NCBI GenBank assembly: GCA_030446805.1
Contig: JAUJMO010000001.1
Location: 1,427,480-1,491,479 of the forward strand
Direction of reading: 5' to 3'
DNA: 64,000 nucleotides
From: Caulobacteraceae bacterium
GTDB taxonomy: Bacteria > Pseudomonadota > Alphaproteobacteria > Caulobacterales > Caulobacteraceae
Part shown: positions 17,735 to 25,823 of the stretch, piece after piece
How the letters are laid out: every line of letters begins with the position of its first letter
Position numbering within the stretch: position 1 is the first letter of the stretch
Notes under the pieces: model-generated
Told to the model about the DNA's origin: nothing
Seen by the model: only the letters and a program-made list of their open reading frames with translations
Database searches by the model: none
Program-made: the position numbers and the translations under genes

Positions 17735-18065
17735 GCCGCCCCTTTTCAGCAGCCGCTATAGCGTCGTTCCTTTGGGCCAAGCGCTCGCCCGCAACGCCAG
17801 AGCCGACCACTGCGGCTAACAGCAGCGCAGTCCCGATCGCTTCGGCTGTCAGGCGCCGAGCGAAGCCCTAAGCTGCAGCGGAGGCTCGAGGCTGGCGTCC
17901 GCCACTTAGGCCCTGCGAGCCAAGCGGACGTTCTCCAGCACCGAAGCGCAGATGGCGGGCTGCTCTTTGGTGGGCGAAGTTTCGCCGGGCCGAACGCGCT
18001 TCAGGTGGAGCCGGGTCAACGATGGGGAGCTTCCCGCTGCGGGCGCTACGGTGCTCCTGTTAGGG
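17735..18065. other. Intergenic, no gene seen
   Basis: No reading frame with family features, no tRNA and no clear hairpin are visible in these 331 bases between the convergent dioxygenase and cupredoxin genes. Confidence 0.5.
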
Positions 18066-18656
18066 TCAGCGCGGCAACACCAGCACGGAGCCCTGCATGG
18101 TCGGCTCTCGCCCGACGGAGGTGAAGCGGACCACCCCCGGCTGGTCCGCCACGAAGCGAACAGTCTTCACCTCCCCTCGTTTCAGAGAGAGCTGCTCCTG
18201 CTGACCATCGATCGCGATCGTGTGAGCTGGGCCTTGCACACCCATGAAATTCAGAGCCACGCTGTCGCCTTGTCGCACGACCACCTGAGCCGGGTGGAAG
18301 GCGAAGGCGCGCACGGACCACTCACCCTTCTGGTTCGGCGGCGTCACGATAAAGCCCCCGCTGTTCTTCGGCGCAGTTGCAGGAAACGGCTCCGGGCTAT
18401 GGTCGCCAGCTCCATTGACGTTCGTCTTCCCGTCGTGGTGGAGCGTGGCGATGTGGAAGACCTGCTCAGCAGCCCCGCCGTTTTGCGCTTGGCTCCCGGC
18501 TCGGGTGCTGCCCGCTCTGTCGCCTGAGCTTGCGGCTTGGCCCGCAGTTTCCGCGCTGCAGGCGCCCAGATGGGCGGACAGCCCGGCGAGCAAGGCCGCG
18601 AGCACCGGTCCTTTGGTCTCCTTGGTGAATTTCACGGCCACAGGATCTCTTTCCAT
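18066..18656 (-). CDS. Cupredoxin-like domain lipoprotein
   Basis: The product has 196 residues from ATG 18656. It has a hydrophobic signal ending in LGAC (lipobox, Cys about residue 33), a 60-residue low-complexity linker, and a C-terminal cupredoxin_1-like fold (about 95-195) with FAFHPAQVVVRQGDSVALNFMGVQGPAHTIAI and a terminal beta strand. The usual Cys of a type 1 copper site is not obvious near the C-terminus (FTSVGREPTMQGSVLVL), though His (AHTIAI) and Met (TM) ligands may remain, so copper binding is uncertain. ATG 18698 upstream would add 14 residues before the signal. Confidence 0.65.
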   Translation of the reverse strand: MERDPVAVKFTKETKGPVLAALLAGLSAHLGACSAETAGQAASSGDRAGSTRAGSQAQNGGAAEQVFHIATLHHDGKTNVNGAGDHSPEPFPATAPKNSGGFIVTPPNQKGEWSVRAFAFHPAQVVVRQGDSVALNFMGVQGPAHTIAIDGQQEQLSLKRGEVKTVRFVADQPGVVRFTSVGREPTMQGSVLVLPR

Positions 18657-18790
18657 TTGCTGTTCAAGCCGGGTTTGCCGGACCGACACTCTGTCCAACG
18701 CGAAAATCAGACGTTCCCCCAGGAGAAAGGTTCCGCAGGGCGTTGGGGCGTGAACGCGCAGCGAGTGGGCATTTCGTCACCGTCACAGGG

Positions 18791-18830
18791 CTGGGCTGGG
18801 CTGGGCTGGGCTGGGCTGGGCTGGGCTGGG
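18791..18830. repeat. (CTGGG)8 pentanucleotide tandem repeat
   Basis: Eight perfect CTGGG units lie between the cupredoxin lipoprotein start and the oxygenase gene, outside any supported coding region. G-rich tracts of this kind can slip or form quadruplexes. Confidence 0.9.
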
Positions 18831-19173
18831 ACAACTAGAAGGCGAGCCTAGCGCCCTGAAGCTGCCAGCTCGAGCCGCTCCAAAGGGGGTTGAGGATGAC
18901 CACGGCGGACGCCCACGAAAGCCGCCGACCCGAGGCCGGTACTCCACGGTCTGCATCGCGCTGCACTGGCTGACCGCCGCCCAGTCGTCCCGATCCATCA
19001 ACCAACCCGGGCGGCGATGAACAGCCAGGCACAAACCTCCGATCAAGCCGGCTTCATGTCGATGATAGGCGCCCAGAGGATCATCATGATCGATGTAGTC
19101 CGGCAGCCGTGCATCACTCCGCCTCGCCGTGGTCCTGCTTCAGGGCCAGGCCTCAGCCCCGCTGCACCGGCGT
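18831..19173. other. Intergenic, no gene seen
   Basis: No convincing gene is seen on either strand. Open frames here lack family features. Confidence 0.5.
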
Positions 19174-20343
19174 TCAGGCCGTCGCCGCCCGGTTCAGGTT
19201 CAGCACCTCGCCGGTGAGGCTGCTCAGGTTGCGCTGGCGAATGGCGGCGCCGGCCTCGTCGAACAGGAACGGCAAGCAAGCGTAACGACGCCCCCGCGTC
19301 ACAGGCATGGCTTCGTGCAGGAGGGAGCATGAGAACACGACGGCGCCCCCGGTCGGTGCGCGGTAGGTGCGGTCTCCGAACTCCGGGAAGCGAAGCTCGC
19401 CGCCGTCGTAGTCCTCCGCGTTGAGATTGATCGTCACCGCGAACCGCCGGTGCGCCGTGGCGGGACTGGTGTCGTCGCGATGCGCCCGGAAGAACCCGCC
19501 TGAGTCCGCGTCGTAGCAGGCCACGAGGAAGCGCTCCACGCGTGTCACATTGAACTGGAAAGCCTTCTTGATCTCGGGGAGAAGCCGGGCGCCGAGCCGG
19601 TCCCGGATGGCGTCGCGGTAGGGCCGGAACGTCTCGCCGTGGTCCATGTTGAGGTCCCGCCGCCGCTTGAAGCTGTGGTCCATCACCCCGATCGTGGCGC
19701 CGTCACGCTCGCGCATGAAGCCCGAGTCCGATCCACCGTGCTCGTCGTAGAGCCGTACCAGCTCCCGGCAGAAATCCCCTTCGAAGAGGCGAGGGAGCAC
19801 CAGAACGGGGGCGTGGCCGGGCAGCCCGCCATGCAGATCCGGCTCGGGCAAGGCCTCGATCGCCTCCGCAAAGGCGCGCTCATGCCGCTCGGGAGCCTCG
19901 AACGGCAGGTTGGCGATGACGCGCATCATGGGATCGAGGATGAGTGTGAAGCCATTGTGCACATCCACCGGTTTCCCGCTCCCCCCCGGGGCCGGTTGGC
20001 TTACTGCGCCGTAGGGCCTGCTGACCGCACGGTCGAAGTCCCAGAAATGGCGGATCCCGGGCAGGCTTTGCCGGACCCGCTGCTGCGCCTCGTCCTGGGG
20101 ATCGATGCTGACGCCGAAGAAGGAGGCGAAGCGATCGTTGAATCGGTGGCGATGCCGCGAGGTCAGGAGCTCGAGAAGCTTCCGATTCTTCTCCAGGCCC
20201 GCCGAGCCGAAAAAGCAGAGCACGAGGTAACGTCCGGCCGCGGTGGAGAACGCGTATCGTGGGTTGTTGGTGGACCGGCACTCGAAATCAGGAACAGGGT
20301 CCCCAGGCTGGAGTGGAAGTCGAGCGGCCCGTCCATCGTTCAC
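19174..20343 (-). CDS. Peroxiredoxin-like domain fused to a prolyl-4-hydroxylase-type 2OG-Fe(II) oxygenase
   Basis: The protein has 389 residues from GTG 20343. Residues 10-165 have an AhpC/TSA thioredoxin-like fold (LQPGDPVPDFECRS, YLVLCFFGSAG, FFGVSIDPQDEAQQRVRQ), but the PxxxTxxC peroxidatic Cys position reads GSAGLEKN, so peroxidase activity is not expected. Residues 190-370 form a P4Hc-type 2OG oxygenase with HRDD (metal His/Asp), a distal His in LLHEAMPV and the 2OG-binding Arg in RGRRYACLPF. Hydroxylation of a protein or small substrate is likely. Similar fusions exist in proteobacteria, usually uncharacterised. Confidence 0.8.
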   Translation of the reverse strand: MNDGRAARLPLQPGDPVPDFECRSTNNPRYAFSTAAGRYLVLCFFGSAGLEKNRKLLELLTSRHRHRFNDRFASFFGVSIDPQDEAQQRVRQSLPGIRHFWDFDRAVSRPYGAVSQPAPGGSGKPVDVHNGFTLILDPMMRVIANLPFEAPERHERAFAEAIEALPEPDLHGGLPGHAPVLVLPRLFEGDFCRELVRLYDEHGGSDSGFMRERDGATIGVMDHSFKRRRDLNMDHGETFRPYRDAIRDRLGARLLPEIKKAFQFNVTRVERFLVACYDADSGGFFRAHRDDTSPATAHRRFAVTINLNAEDYDGGELRFPEFGDRTYRAPTGGAVVFSCSLLHEAMPVTRGRRYACLPFLFDEAGAAIRQRNLSSLTGEVLNLNRAATA

Positions 20344-20593
20344 TGCTCGTGCTCCTGTCCAAGGCGGAGATCCAGCCCACCCTTAGGTCAAAACAAGCCT
20401 GGGCGCCGACGAGGGGCGGAGTGCATCCGACAGAACACCCACATCAGCACAGAAGCCGCAGGACGCGAAGGCTCACCCCAACAATGACCGGTGCATGGCG
20501 GCCTTTGCAATTATGGGCGCCTTATGCGGGCAGCCTCGTCACACCGACGCGCCCGCCTGTTCGCTCCCGTCGGGCCGACCTGGCCCGGCTGTC

Positions 20594-20623
20594 GAGACAA
20601 GTTGGCGTTAGCCTGACAGCACC
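20594..20623. repeat. IS end, copy 3 (solo)
   Basis: A GAGACAAGTTGGC...CCTGACAGCACC block, preceded by the same GTTCGCTCCCGTCGGGCCGACC as copy 4, with no transposase next to it. The remainder of 20344-20685 holds no gene. Confidence 0.65.
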
Positions 20624-20685
20624 GGCGCAGGGCAAGCGCAGCGGCGGTGGCCACACCGCCGCTGCGCTTGGGATATTCCAAGCGT

Positions 20686-21030
20686 TCAGGAGGCCAGGAG
20701 CTGAGTGATTTGATCCTGGACCGCCTTCGTGATCACGAAGATCGTCTGTCCTGTCGCAGGATCGGTAGCGACATCGCAGGCGATGTTAAGGACCGGGTTG
20801 AGCTGGTTCAGCGTTCCGCCCGTTCCTGTAGCCTTACGGCCAGCGTTTCGGAGCTGCTTAAGCGTGCTTTCGCAGGCGCCTCGATTGTTGAAGATCAGAT
20901 CGCCCTTGTCGTTTCGTTTGGCCTGGCCCTGTTCACCGCCTTTCCCCTGGCTGTTGCCTTGGGCGAGCACGTACGAAGGAGCCAGCAACAATGCCGAAGC
21001 GAGGAAAGCAGAAACTATATTGCGGTTCAT
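20686..21030 (-). CDS. Secreted hypothetical protein
   Basis: The product has 114 residues from ATG 21030, with a clear signal peptide (MNRNIVSAFLASALLLAPSY then VLAQ, cleavage probably after Ala in LAQ), a Gly/Gln/Lys-rich segment (GNSQGKGGEQGQAKRND), then a mixed alpha/beta C-terminus with two Cys (GACESTLKQL and IACDVATDP), which could form a disulfide. I do not recognise a family. AAGGTGATCC lies just upstream of the ATG. It is complete and flanked by IS relics. Confidence 0.6.
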   Translation of the reverse strand: MNRNIVSAFLASALLLAPSYVLAQGNSQGKGGEQGQAKRNDKGDLIFNNRGACESTLKQLRNAGRKATGTGGTLNQLNPVLNIACDVATDPATGQTIFVITKAVQDQITQLLAS

Positions 21031-21416
21031 TTGGATCACCTTGTCGAATGTCCCTCGACAGCGCGGTCGCGCAGATCTCTAACCCCGCGAGCCTTCCAAT
21101 GTTCCACCACCAAACGGCTTGAGGGACCGCGAGCCGGCATCTGCCTCCGGCGGCGATGGACCGCTTGGAGGCGCGGCGCTAGCTTACCGCCCACCAACGA
21201 CAGGGGCGCGCGGGAGAGGTGATGCAGCACTTAGCCCTGCACGGTTAGCGCTGGCTGATCGCTTCTGGAGCCGCCGCCTGCAGCACAGCGGGGATGAGAC
21301 CACGCTCGCTCCTTCAGTCGCTGGAACCCGAGGTCTAATTATCATTCAGTCCCCGGCTCTGAACACGGCTGCTTAAGAGGAGGCTTCGTTCACCATGTTC
21401 GCTCGTCTTCGAGCTG
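21031..21416. other. Intergenic, no gene seen
   Basis: These 386 bases lie between divergent genes. Promoters for both probably lie here, but no consensus element stands out. Confidence 0.4.
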
Positions 21417-22070
21417 ATGAACATGTTCCGCAAGTTTTTGACCCTGGTGGCCGCCGCGACGGCTCTCTCAGCAGCCACGGCCGCCACCGCTCAGTCGGAG
21501 CCTCGCTGGTTCGTCCATATCGGCGGGGGGGTGGTCACAGTCGATGAACGCGCGGACCTTGAGGCTGGAGGCGCGCTCGTGCCAGGGGCGGACGTCTCCA
21601 TCGACTCGGAGAAGACTGTCGTAGTTGAGATCGGCCGACACCTTACGGACAATCTAGCCGTGGCCTTTGCTGGCGGTTTGCCCCCTAAGTTCGAGGTCCA
21701 GTCCGCAGGCGCCTTGAGCGCTCTGGGGCGCGACGGAGACATCCTGGGTGGGCCGGCGGCCGTGACGGTCCAGTATCACCTGACGCATTTGGAGCGTGTT
21801 CAACCCTATGCAGGTGCCGGGGTGGCCATGCTGTACGTGTTCGACACAACGGACGGCGCCGTCACCCAGGTCGAAGTCGACAACGCGATCGGCCCCCTCG
21901 TGCAGGTCGGGGCCGTCTACAAGGTGGGGCGGCGATGGGGAGCCTTCGCGGACTACAAAAAGAGTTGGATCACGACCGAGGCTCGAGGATTCTTAGGACC
22001 GGCTCCAATCCGGGCCGATGTACGGCTCGATCCCGCAGTCTTCAGCATCGGCTTGAACCGACGCTTCTGA
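21417..22070 (+). CDS. OmpW-family outer-membrane beta-barrel protein
   Basis: The 217-residue protein starts with a Sec signal peptide (MNMFRKFLTLVAAATALSAA then TAATAQ) and continues with alternating amphipathic strands ending in the outer-membrane signature GLNRRF with C-terminal Phe. Motifs GRHLTDNLAVAFAGGLPP, QYHLTHLERVQPYAGAGVAMLYVFD and WGAFADYKKSWITTEARG match OmpW/AlkL-type eight-stranded barrels, which pass small hydrophobic molecules. The second ATG (21423) is an alternative start. Confidence 0.85.
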   Translation: MNMFRKFLTLVAAATALSAATAATAQSEPRWFVHIGGGVVTVDERADLEAGGALVPGADVSIDSEKTVVVEIGRHLTDNLAVAFAGGLPPKFEVQSAGALSALGRDGDILGGPAAVTVQYHLTHLERVQPYAGAGVAMLYVFDTTDGAVTQVEVDNAIGPLVQVGAVYKVGRRWGAFADYKKSWITTEARGFLGPAPIRADVRLDPAVFSIGLNRRF

Positions 22071-22115
22071 CCGGCCTTCATCAGAGTAGCGGTACCCTTG
22101 AGTTCGAGGTGCTGA

Positions 22116-22373
22116 GTGGGGCTGCGTTGGACGGAAGCTAAAGACAGGTACCTTCGTGAGCATGCGGACGAGGGCTTGGAGCGGCTAGCCACAGCCTTGA
22201 GGCGCACCACGGCCGCCGTCCGGGAAAGAGGCCGGCGGTCTCGGACGGCCGGTTGGTCGTACACCGGCGCCCGCAGACCAGGTAAGGCAAACCCGAAAAC
22301 GCTTCTGAGATCGGCTGCACGCTTGTTCGCTCCCGTCGGGCCGACCCGGCTAGCGGAGACAAGTCAGCCCTAG
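22116..22373 (+). CDS. Small Myb/SANT-like DNA-binding protein, 3' end overwritten by IS relic
   Basis: The 85-residue reading frame starts with a helix-turn-helix-like segment, LRWTEAKDRYLREHADEGL...LATALRRTTAAVRERGRRS, with the spacing of Myb/SANT-type DNA-binding motifs found in small prokaryotic regulators. After about residue 60 the sequence is the IS end region (copy 4), so the natural C-terminus is probably lost. Evidence is the motif only; it could be a chance frame. Confidence 0.4.
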   Translation: MGLRWTEAKDRYLREHADEGLERLATALRRTTAAVRERGRRSRTAGWSYTGARRPGKANPKTLLRSAARLFAPVGPTRLAETSQP

Positions 22374-22385
22374 CCTGATAGCACG
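22356..22385. repeat. IS end, copy 4 (solo)
   Basis: The block starts GAGACAAGTCAGCC and ends CCTGATAGCACG, with the preceding GATCGGCTGCACGC shared with copy 1. No transposase is adjacent. Confidence 0.6.
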
Positions 22386-22396
22386 CCATCCACCCC

Positions 22397-22541
22397 GCTC
22401 TCCCCGGCGAGAGCCGGGGTCCACGTCGCGGCCTACGGGCGGAGTGTCTCGGCCAGTCCGGCGGGCCCCCGGCCCGCAATCAGATCACCTCACGGCGCGC
22501 GCGCGGGCGCGCCGTGGACCCCGGCTTCCGCCGGGGAGAGT
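22397..22541. repeat. Inverted pair of REP-like units (22397-22423 and 22515-22541)
   Basis: Unit 1 reads CTCTCCCCGGCGAGAGCCGG and unit 2 is its inverted version, GACCCCGGCTTCCGCCGGGG. Spacing is about 90 bases, as in the other two pairs. Confidence 0.8.
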
Positions 22542-22673
22542 GGGAGGTGGAGGAGCCGGACGCCAAGGTGGTTCCAGGCGGGGAGCTCCCACCAGGAGGC
22601 CGGCCTCGAGGATTCCTCGTTTCCACTCTACCCACCTTCCAAACCGTCGCTGCACCCGACCCATCCCTAGTCC

Positions 22674-23219
22674 TCACAGCCACCTCGGAAGCGGGCGCTT
22701 CGCCGGAGCCGCAGCCACCTCACGCGGTGCAACCGCCGGCTCGGCCGCCTGAACGGGCGCGGGATTGGGGACGGCCGACACCGGCGTCAGCACCTTGCCG
22801 CCGACGGAGGTGGCCACGCCGCGCAGCTTCTCCACCGTGCGCGAGGCCGACAGGCCCAGCATGCCCATCAGCACGGGATAGATCGCCTCGGGCGGCAACG
22901 ACGGCGGCTCCACCACCACGCCGCAGAGCGCCGCGATCCAGTTGACCAGCGGGGCGATGATCCAGGTCCAGGCCAAAGCGACGGCGCAGCACCAGCCCAC
23001 CGCCGGGCGCCAGCCGGCCACGAACAGATTGGCGTGCCGGGCCTCCTCCGTGTTCACGCCCACCTGGGCGGCTGTCAGCGCGTCCTCGCGCGCGTCGGCG
23101 CGGTCGGCGAGTTCGGCCAGCTTGAGCTCGAACTCGGCGCGCTTCTCAGGGTTCGGAATGACTTGGCGCAGCGTGGCGCCGACTTCGCGGATGACATCGC
23201 CCAGGATGGGAAGGCCCAC
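22674..23219 (-). CDS. Phage/GTA-type 3TM holin
   Basis: The 181-residue protein resembles the holin-of-3TMs family (GTA_holin_3TM): an amphipathic N-terminal helix (MGLPILGDVIREVGATLRQV), a charged helical region (EKRAEFELKLAELADRADAR), then two or three transmembrane helices (LFVAGWRPAVGWCCAVALAW, WIIAPLVNWIAALCGVVV, AIYPVLMGMLGLSASRTVEK). It would permeabilise the inner membrane for endolysin release. The Ala/Pro-rich C-terminal tail of about 50 residues is atypically long. It is the last gene of a tightly spaced cassette, 3 bases after the endolysin gene. Confidence 0.75.
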   Translation of the reverse strand: MGLPILGDVIREVGATLRQVIPNPEKRAEFELKLAELADRADAREDALTAAQVGVNTEEARHANLFVAGWRPAVGWCCAVALAWTWIIAPLVNWIAALCGVVVEPPSLPPEAIYPVLMGMLGLSASRTVEKLRGVATSVGGKVLTPVSAVPNPAPVQAAEPAVAPREVAAAPAKRPLPRWL

Positions 23220-23222
23220 GGC

Positions 23223-23648
23223 TCAGCCCTCGCGCATCATGGCGATCAGCCGGGTGGCCCGGGCGCCGACCTGGCGGGCCCATTTGCTGCCGGCCATGCC
23301 GCGGGCGGCCCCGTCGTAGTCGCCGGCCTGGATCCGGGTCAGTGTGTTCTTGAAACTGCGCAGGCCGCGGGTGTCGTTGCCGATGCCCATGTTGAAGCAC
23401 AGGTTCACCATCACGCGCTGACGCACCGGCGACAGCTTGCGCCACCAGGGCAGATGCTTGTCGAGATCGGCGACCGAGCGGGTGATGTCGTTGGCCAGCA
23501 GGTAGTCGATCTCATCGTCCGACAGGCCCACGTCGTCGAGGTTGCGCCCCGCGCCGATGGACAGCTTTCCGGCCGTGCAGCGATAGGGCTTGCGGCGCAC
23601 GCCCTCGTCGCGGCGCAGCTCGGCGATCAGCAGTTCGTTGGGATCCAT
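23223..23648 (-). CDS. Phage-type lysozyme (GH24 endolysin)
   Basis: The 141-residue protein has the T4-lysozyme-like catalytic triad context: Glu in LRRDEGVRRKPYRCTAG (about residue 15), GKLSIGAGRNLDDVGL (catalytic Asp/Thr equivalents) and VMVNLCFNMGIG. It hydrolyses the peptidoglycan glycan strand. There is no signal or SAR helix, so release depends on a holin, which is the adjacent gene. Its ATG at 23648 overlaps the stop of the upstream lipoprotein gene (TGATG). Confidence 0.85.
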   Translation of the reverse strand: MDPNELLIAELRRDEGVRRKPYRCTAGKLSIGAGRNLDDVGLSDDEIDYLLANDITRSVADLDKHLPWWRKLSPVRQRVMVNLCFNMGIGNDTRGLRSFKNTLTRIQAGDYDGAARGMAGSKWARQVGARATRLIAMMREG

Positions 23649-24052
23649 CAGGCGACCTCGTGTTTCCAGCCGCCAAAGGCGTGGCTGTTCTCATGGCAGG
23701 CGAGCTGTCCGAAGCGGTCCGCTGCAAAGCCCGCGCACGGGTCCGGCATGACCACCACCGGCACGGGCACGCCGTCCACCCGGGTGGCGCAGGCCTGGGC
23801 CTCGGGGTTGCCGCACAGCCGGGCGACCTGGTCGGGCGCCGTGAAGATGACCAGCGCGCTCCCCTGCCCGCGCATGAAGCGCACCGGAGGCTTCTGCACC
23901 CACCAGCCGCCGTTCGCGGGGTCGTCGATCCACAGCAGGGGCGCGGCGGGCGCCGGCGGCAGGGGCGGCGGTCCGGCGGTGGCGATGCAGCCGATCAGGG
24001 CCAGGGAGGCCGAGATCCAAAGCGTGACGACGATGGCGACCAGGCGGTTCAT
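23648..24052 (-). CDS. Lipoprotein with HEXXH-type motif, in the phage lysis cassette
   Basis: The 134-residue product has a signal peptide with lipobox-like ALIGC (residues 18-22), a Pro-rich segment, and near the C-terminus LACHENSHAFGGWKHE, which contains HENSH, an HEXXH zinc-protease-type motif. Six Cys are present. Position, length and lipid anchor resemble a spanin (Rz1-like) or a lysis accessory protein, while the motif suggests a metallopeptidase. Function is open. Confidence 0.55.
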   Translation of the reverse strand: MNRLVAIVVTLWISASLALIGCIATAGPPPLPPAPAAPLLWIDDPANGGWWVQKPPVRFMRGQGSALVIFTAPDQVARLCGNPEAQACATRVDGVPVPVVVMPDPCAGFAADRFGQLACHENSHAFGGWKHEVA

Positions 24053-24417
24053 GGGGCCTCCCGACGAACGATGTTGCGGCCCAGCGCCACCTGGTTCTGC
24101 TTCACATTGCGAACCTCGTGCTTGAGGTCGCGCAGCTGCTCGGTGGTGTGGCTGGTGGACAGATCCACGCGGCCGGAAAGCGCGCGGACGTCGGCGCTCA
24201 CCGTGGCGATCGAAGCGGCGACCTGGCTGAAGGCGTCGACCCGGCGGTCCAGCCGTTCGACGTCGCGGACGCGCTCCAGCTTCTCCGTCGCGACATCTTC
24301 ACAGGCGGCCTCGGCCCGGGTCTGGACGCGATAGGTCCAGCGCACGAGCAGGCCCAGGCCGGCCGCCAGCAGCGGCACGGCGATCCCCATGGCAGCGATC
24401 CAATCACCCGTGTCCAT
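24049..24417 (-). CDS. Membrane-anchored coiled-coil protein
   Basis: The 122-residue protein has one N-terminal transmembrane helix (about residues 8-26, IAAMGIAVPLLAAGLGLLV) followed by a long heptad-rich helix (EDVATEKLERVRDVERLDRRVDAF and onward to the C-terminus). This type is common as a small phage membrane protein or an Rz-like inner-membrane spanin. Its stop overlaps the next gene's start by four bases. Confidence 0.6.
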   Translation of the reverse strand: MDTGDWIAAMGIAVPLLAAGLGLLVRWTYRVQTRAEAACEDVATEKLERVRDVERLDRRVDAFSQVAASIATVSADVRALSGRVDLSTSHTTEQLRDLKHEVRNVKQNQVALGRNIVRREAP

Positions 24418-24453
24418 GGCGCAAGACGGCGGGGCGTTTCGGTTACCGGGGTG

Positions 24454-25251
24454 TTACCCCGAGGGCTGATCCGCCCGCCGAGCGGCGCGCAGGTATTTAT
24501 GCAGCACATTGTCGTTCCGGATCCGGTACCGGACGGTGGCCGCCTCGACGGCGGCATGCTCCAGATGAGCCAGGGACAGGTAGAAGCGCTTGTCGGCGCT
24601 ATAACTTAGGTTTCCCTTGAGGGTCTGCGCCCACTGCCCGAAGTGGTGGGCCGCCTTGGCCTTGTCGACGATCAGGCAGTTCGGATCCACAAACCCGGGC
24701 TCGGGCGGAAGCGCCTCGAAGTCGACCGCAGCCTCGGTGGAGATGCGTCCGCGGCCGGGTCCGACCGAGTCCCAGATGTCGACACCGAGGTCGGCGTCGG
24801 ACTCGTCATCGACGAGCATCCGGCGTGACCAGGCCCAGATCTTACCCTCCACTGCAGCCGTCAAGAGCCGGAGGTGGTCTTCGAGCCAGGTGTTGTCGTC
24901 GTCGAGGTAGGCCACCAGGCGCGCGTTCGCGATCAGGCTCAGAACGGCCCGGAGCGAGCCCCCGTCCGCCGGTGCGTGCACGCCCCCATGCAGCTGGGAG
25001 GTCGAGTAAGGCAGGCGAAGAAACAGGGCGGAGACGTTGGCGGGACGTTGCTCCAGCTTGGCGCCAAGAGGCTCCAAGTCGTGCAGCTTCCTGTCGACGC
25101 CGATGAGCACCTGGATCCGTCCCGGGAAGCTCTGGGCGTAGATCGACTCCAGCGCGCGAACGATGCTGGGACGGCCCACCGTCGGCATAACCACGGCCAC
25201 ATCCGCCGGCATCTGCGGATGCGCGTTGTCGGGCAGATACAGGGCGACCAA
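24454..25251 (-). CDS. Family-2-type glycosyltransferase
   Basis: The product has 265 residues from TTG 25251. It shows a GT-A fold: VAVVMPTVGRPSIVRALESIYAQSF at the N-terminus (nucleotide-sugar strand), a DxD-like metal motif in YLDDDNTWLEDHL and the later ISTEAAVDFEALPPEPGFVDPNCL segment. ATG 25212 at MPADVAVVMP is an alternative start. The hydrophobic helices of an inner-membrane GT2 are absent, so it is probably soluble or peripheral. Its place between two phage-like genes suggests modification of a phage or cell-surface glycan (inference). Confidence 0.7.
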   Translation of the reverse strand: MVALYLPDNAHPQMPADVAVVMPTVGRPSIVRALESIYAQSFPGRIQVLIGVDRKLHDLEPLGAKLEQRPANVSALFLRLPYSTSQLHGGVHAPADGGSLRAVLSLIANARLVAYLDDDNTWLEDHLRLLTAAVEGKIWAWSRRMLVDDESDADLGVDIWDSVGPGRGRISTEAAVDFEALPPEPGFVDPNCLIVDKAKAAHHFGQWAQTLKGNLSYSADKRFYLSLAHLEHAAVEAATVRYRIRNDNVLHKYLRAARRADQPSG

Positions 25252-25264
25252 GGGGTTCGGCCTC

Positions 25265-25540
25265 TTAGCTGAAAGCCGTGGAGTTCCGCACAGCCGCCTG
25301 CCGCGAGATCTCCTCGGCCAGATCGTGCAGCCCCGCCCCAAGCCGGGCGGCGTTGAAGCCCTCGTCCAGCAACCGTTCCAGGATCAGCCGCACCATCTGC
25401 TCCGCGACGTCGCCGCGCACCTCCTCGCTTTGGGCTCGCAGCAGCGGCTCCAAGTCGTCCATCAAGCGCTCCACCCGGATCACCGCGGCCGTCATGGCCG
25501 GGGTCTCGAGATCAACGCGCAGGGGCGAAGCGTGCGACAT
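25265..25540 (-). CDS. Small helical hypothetical protein
   Basis: The 91-residue product is almost entirely helical and acidic (VERLMDDLEPLLRAQSEEVRGDVAEQMVRLILERLLDEGF), with no recognised domain. It lies 13 bases upstream of the glycosyltransferase, probably in the same leftward operon. 25541-25823 upstream holds no evident gene. Confidence 0.5.
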   Translation of the reverse strand: MSHASPLRVDLETPAMTAAVIRVERLMDDLEPLLRAQSEEVRGDVAEQMVRLILERLLDEGFNAARLGAGLHDLAEEISRQAAVRNSTAFS

Positions 25541-25823
25541 GCTTGTTCCTCGGCGAGCAACGGCCCGCGGCGCCGATATAGGCGCGGCGCCCGGGAAAGG
25601 GCGCCCGCGTGGCTCTCTTCAACGCGGCCCGACCCTGGCGCCAGCCTCCGGCGTCAACGGGCGCGCCCTTCCAACTCTCGAGTCTGGCTGTAGGCTGGCT
25701 CTCGGGAGAGGGTTCTGTCATGCGACGCTTGATGCTGAATTTCCTTGCGCCGGCGCGTCTCGCCGCCGCCACGGGCCCGACGCCGCCGCGCCGATCGGGC
25801 GGCCCGGCTGAGGTCGCCGGGCG

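Noticed and set aside
23034..24125. 363-codon + strand frame across the lysis cassette
   Set aside because: It is antisense to three overlapping genes with clear holin, lysozyme and lipoprotein features.
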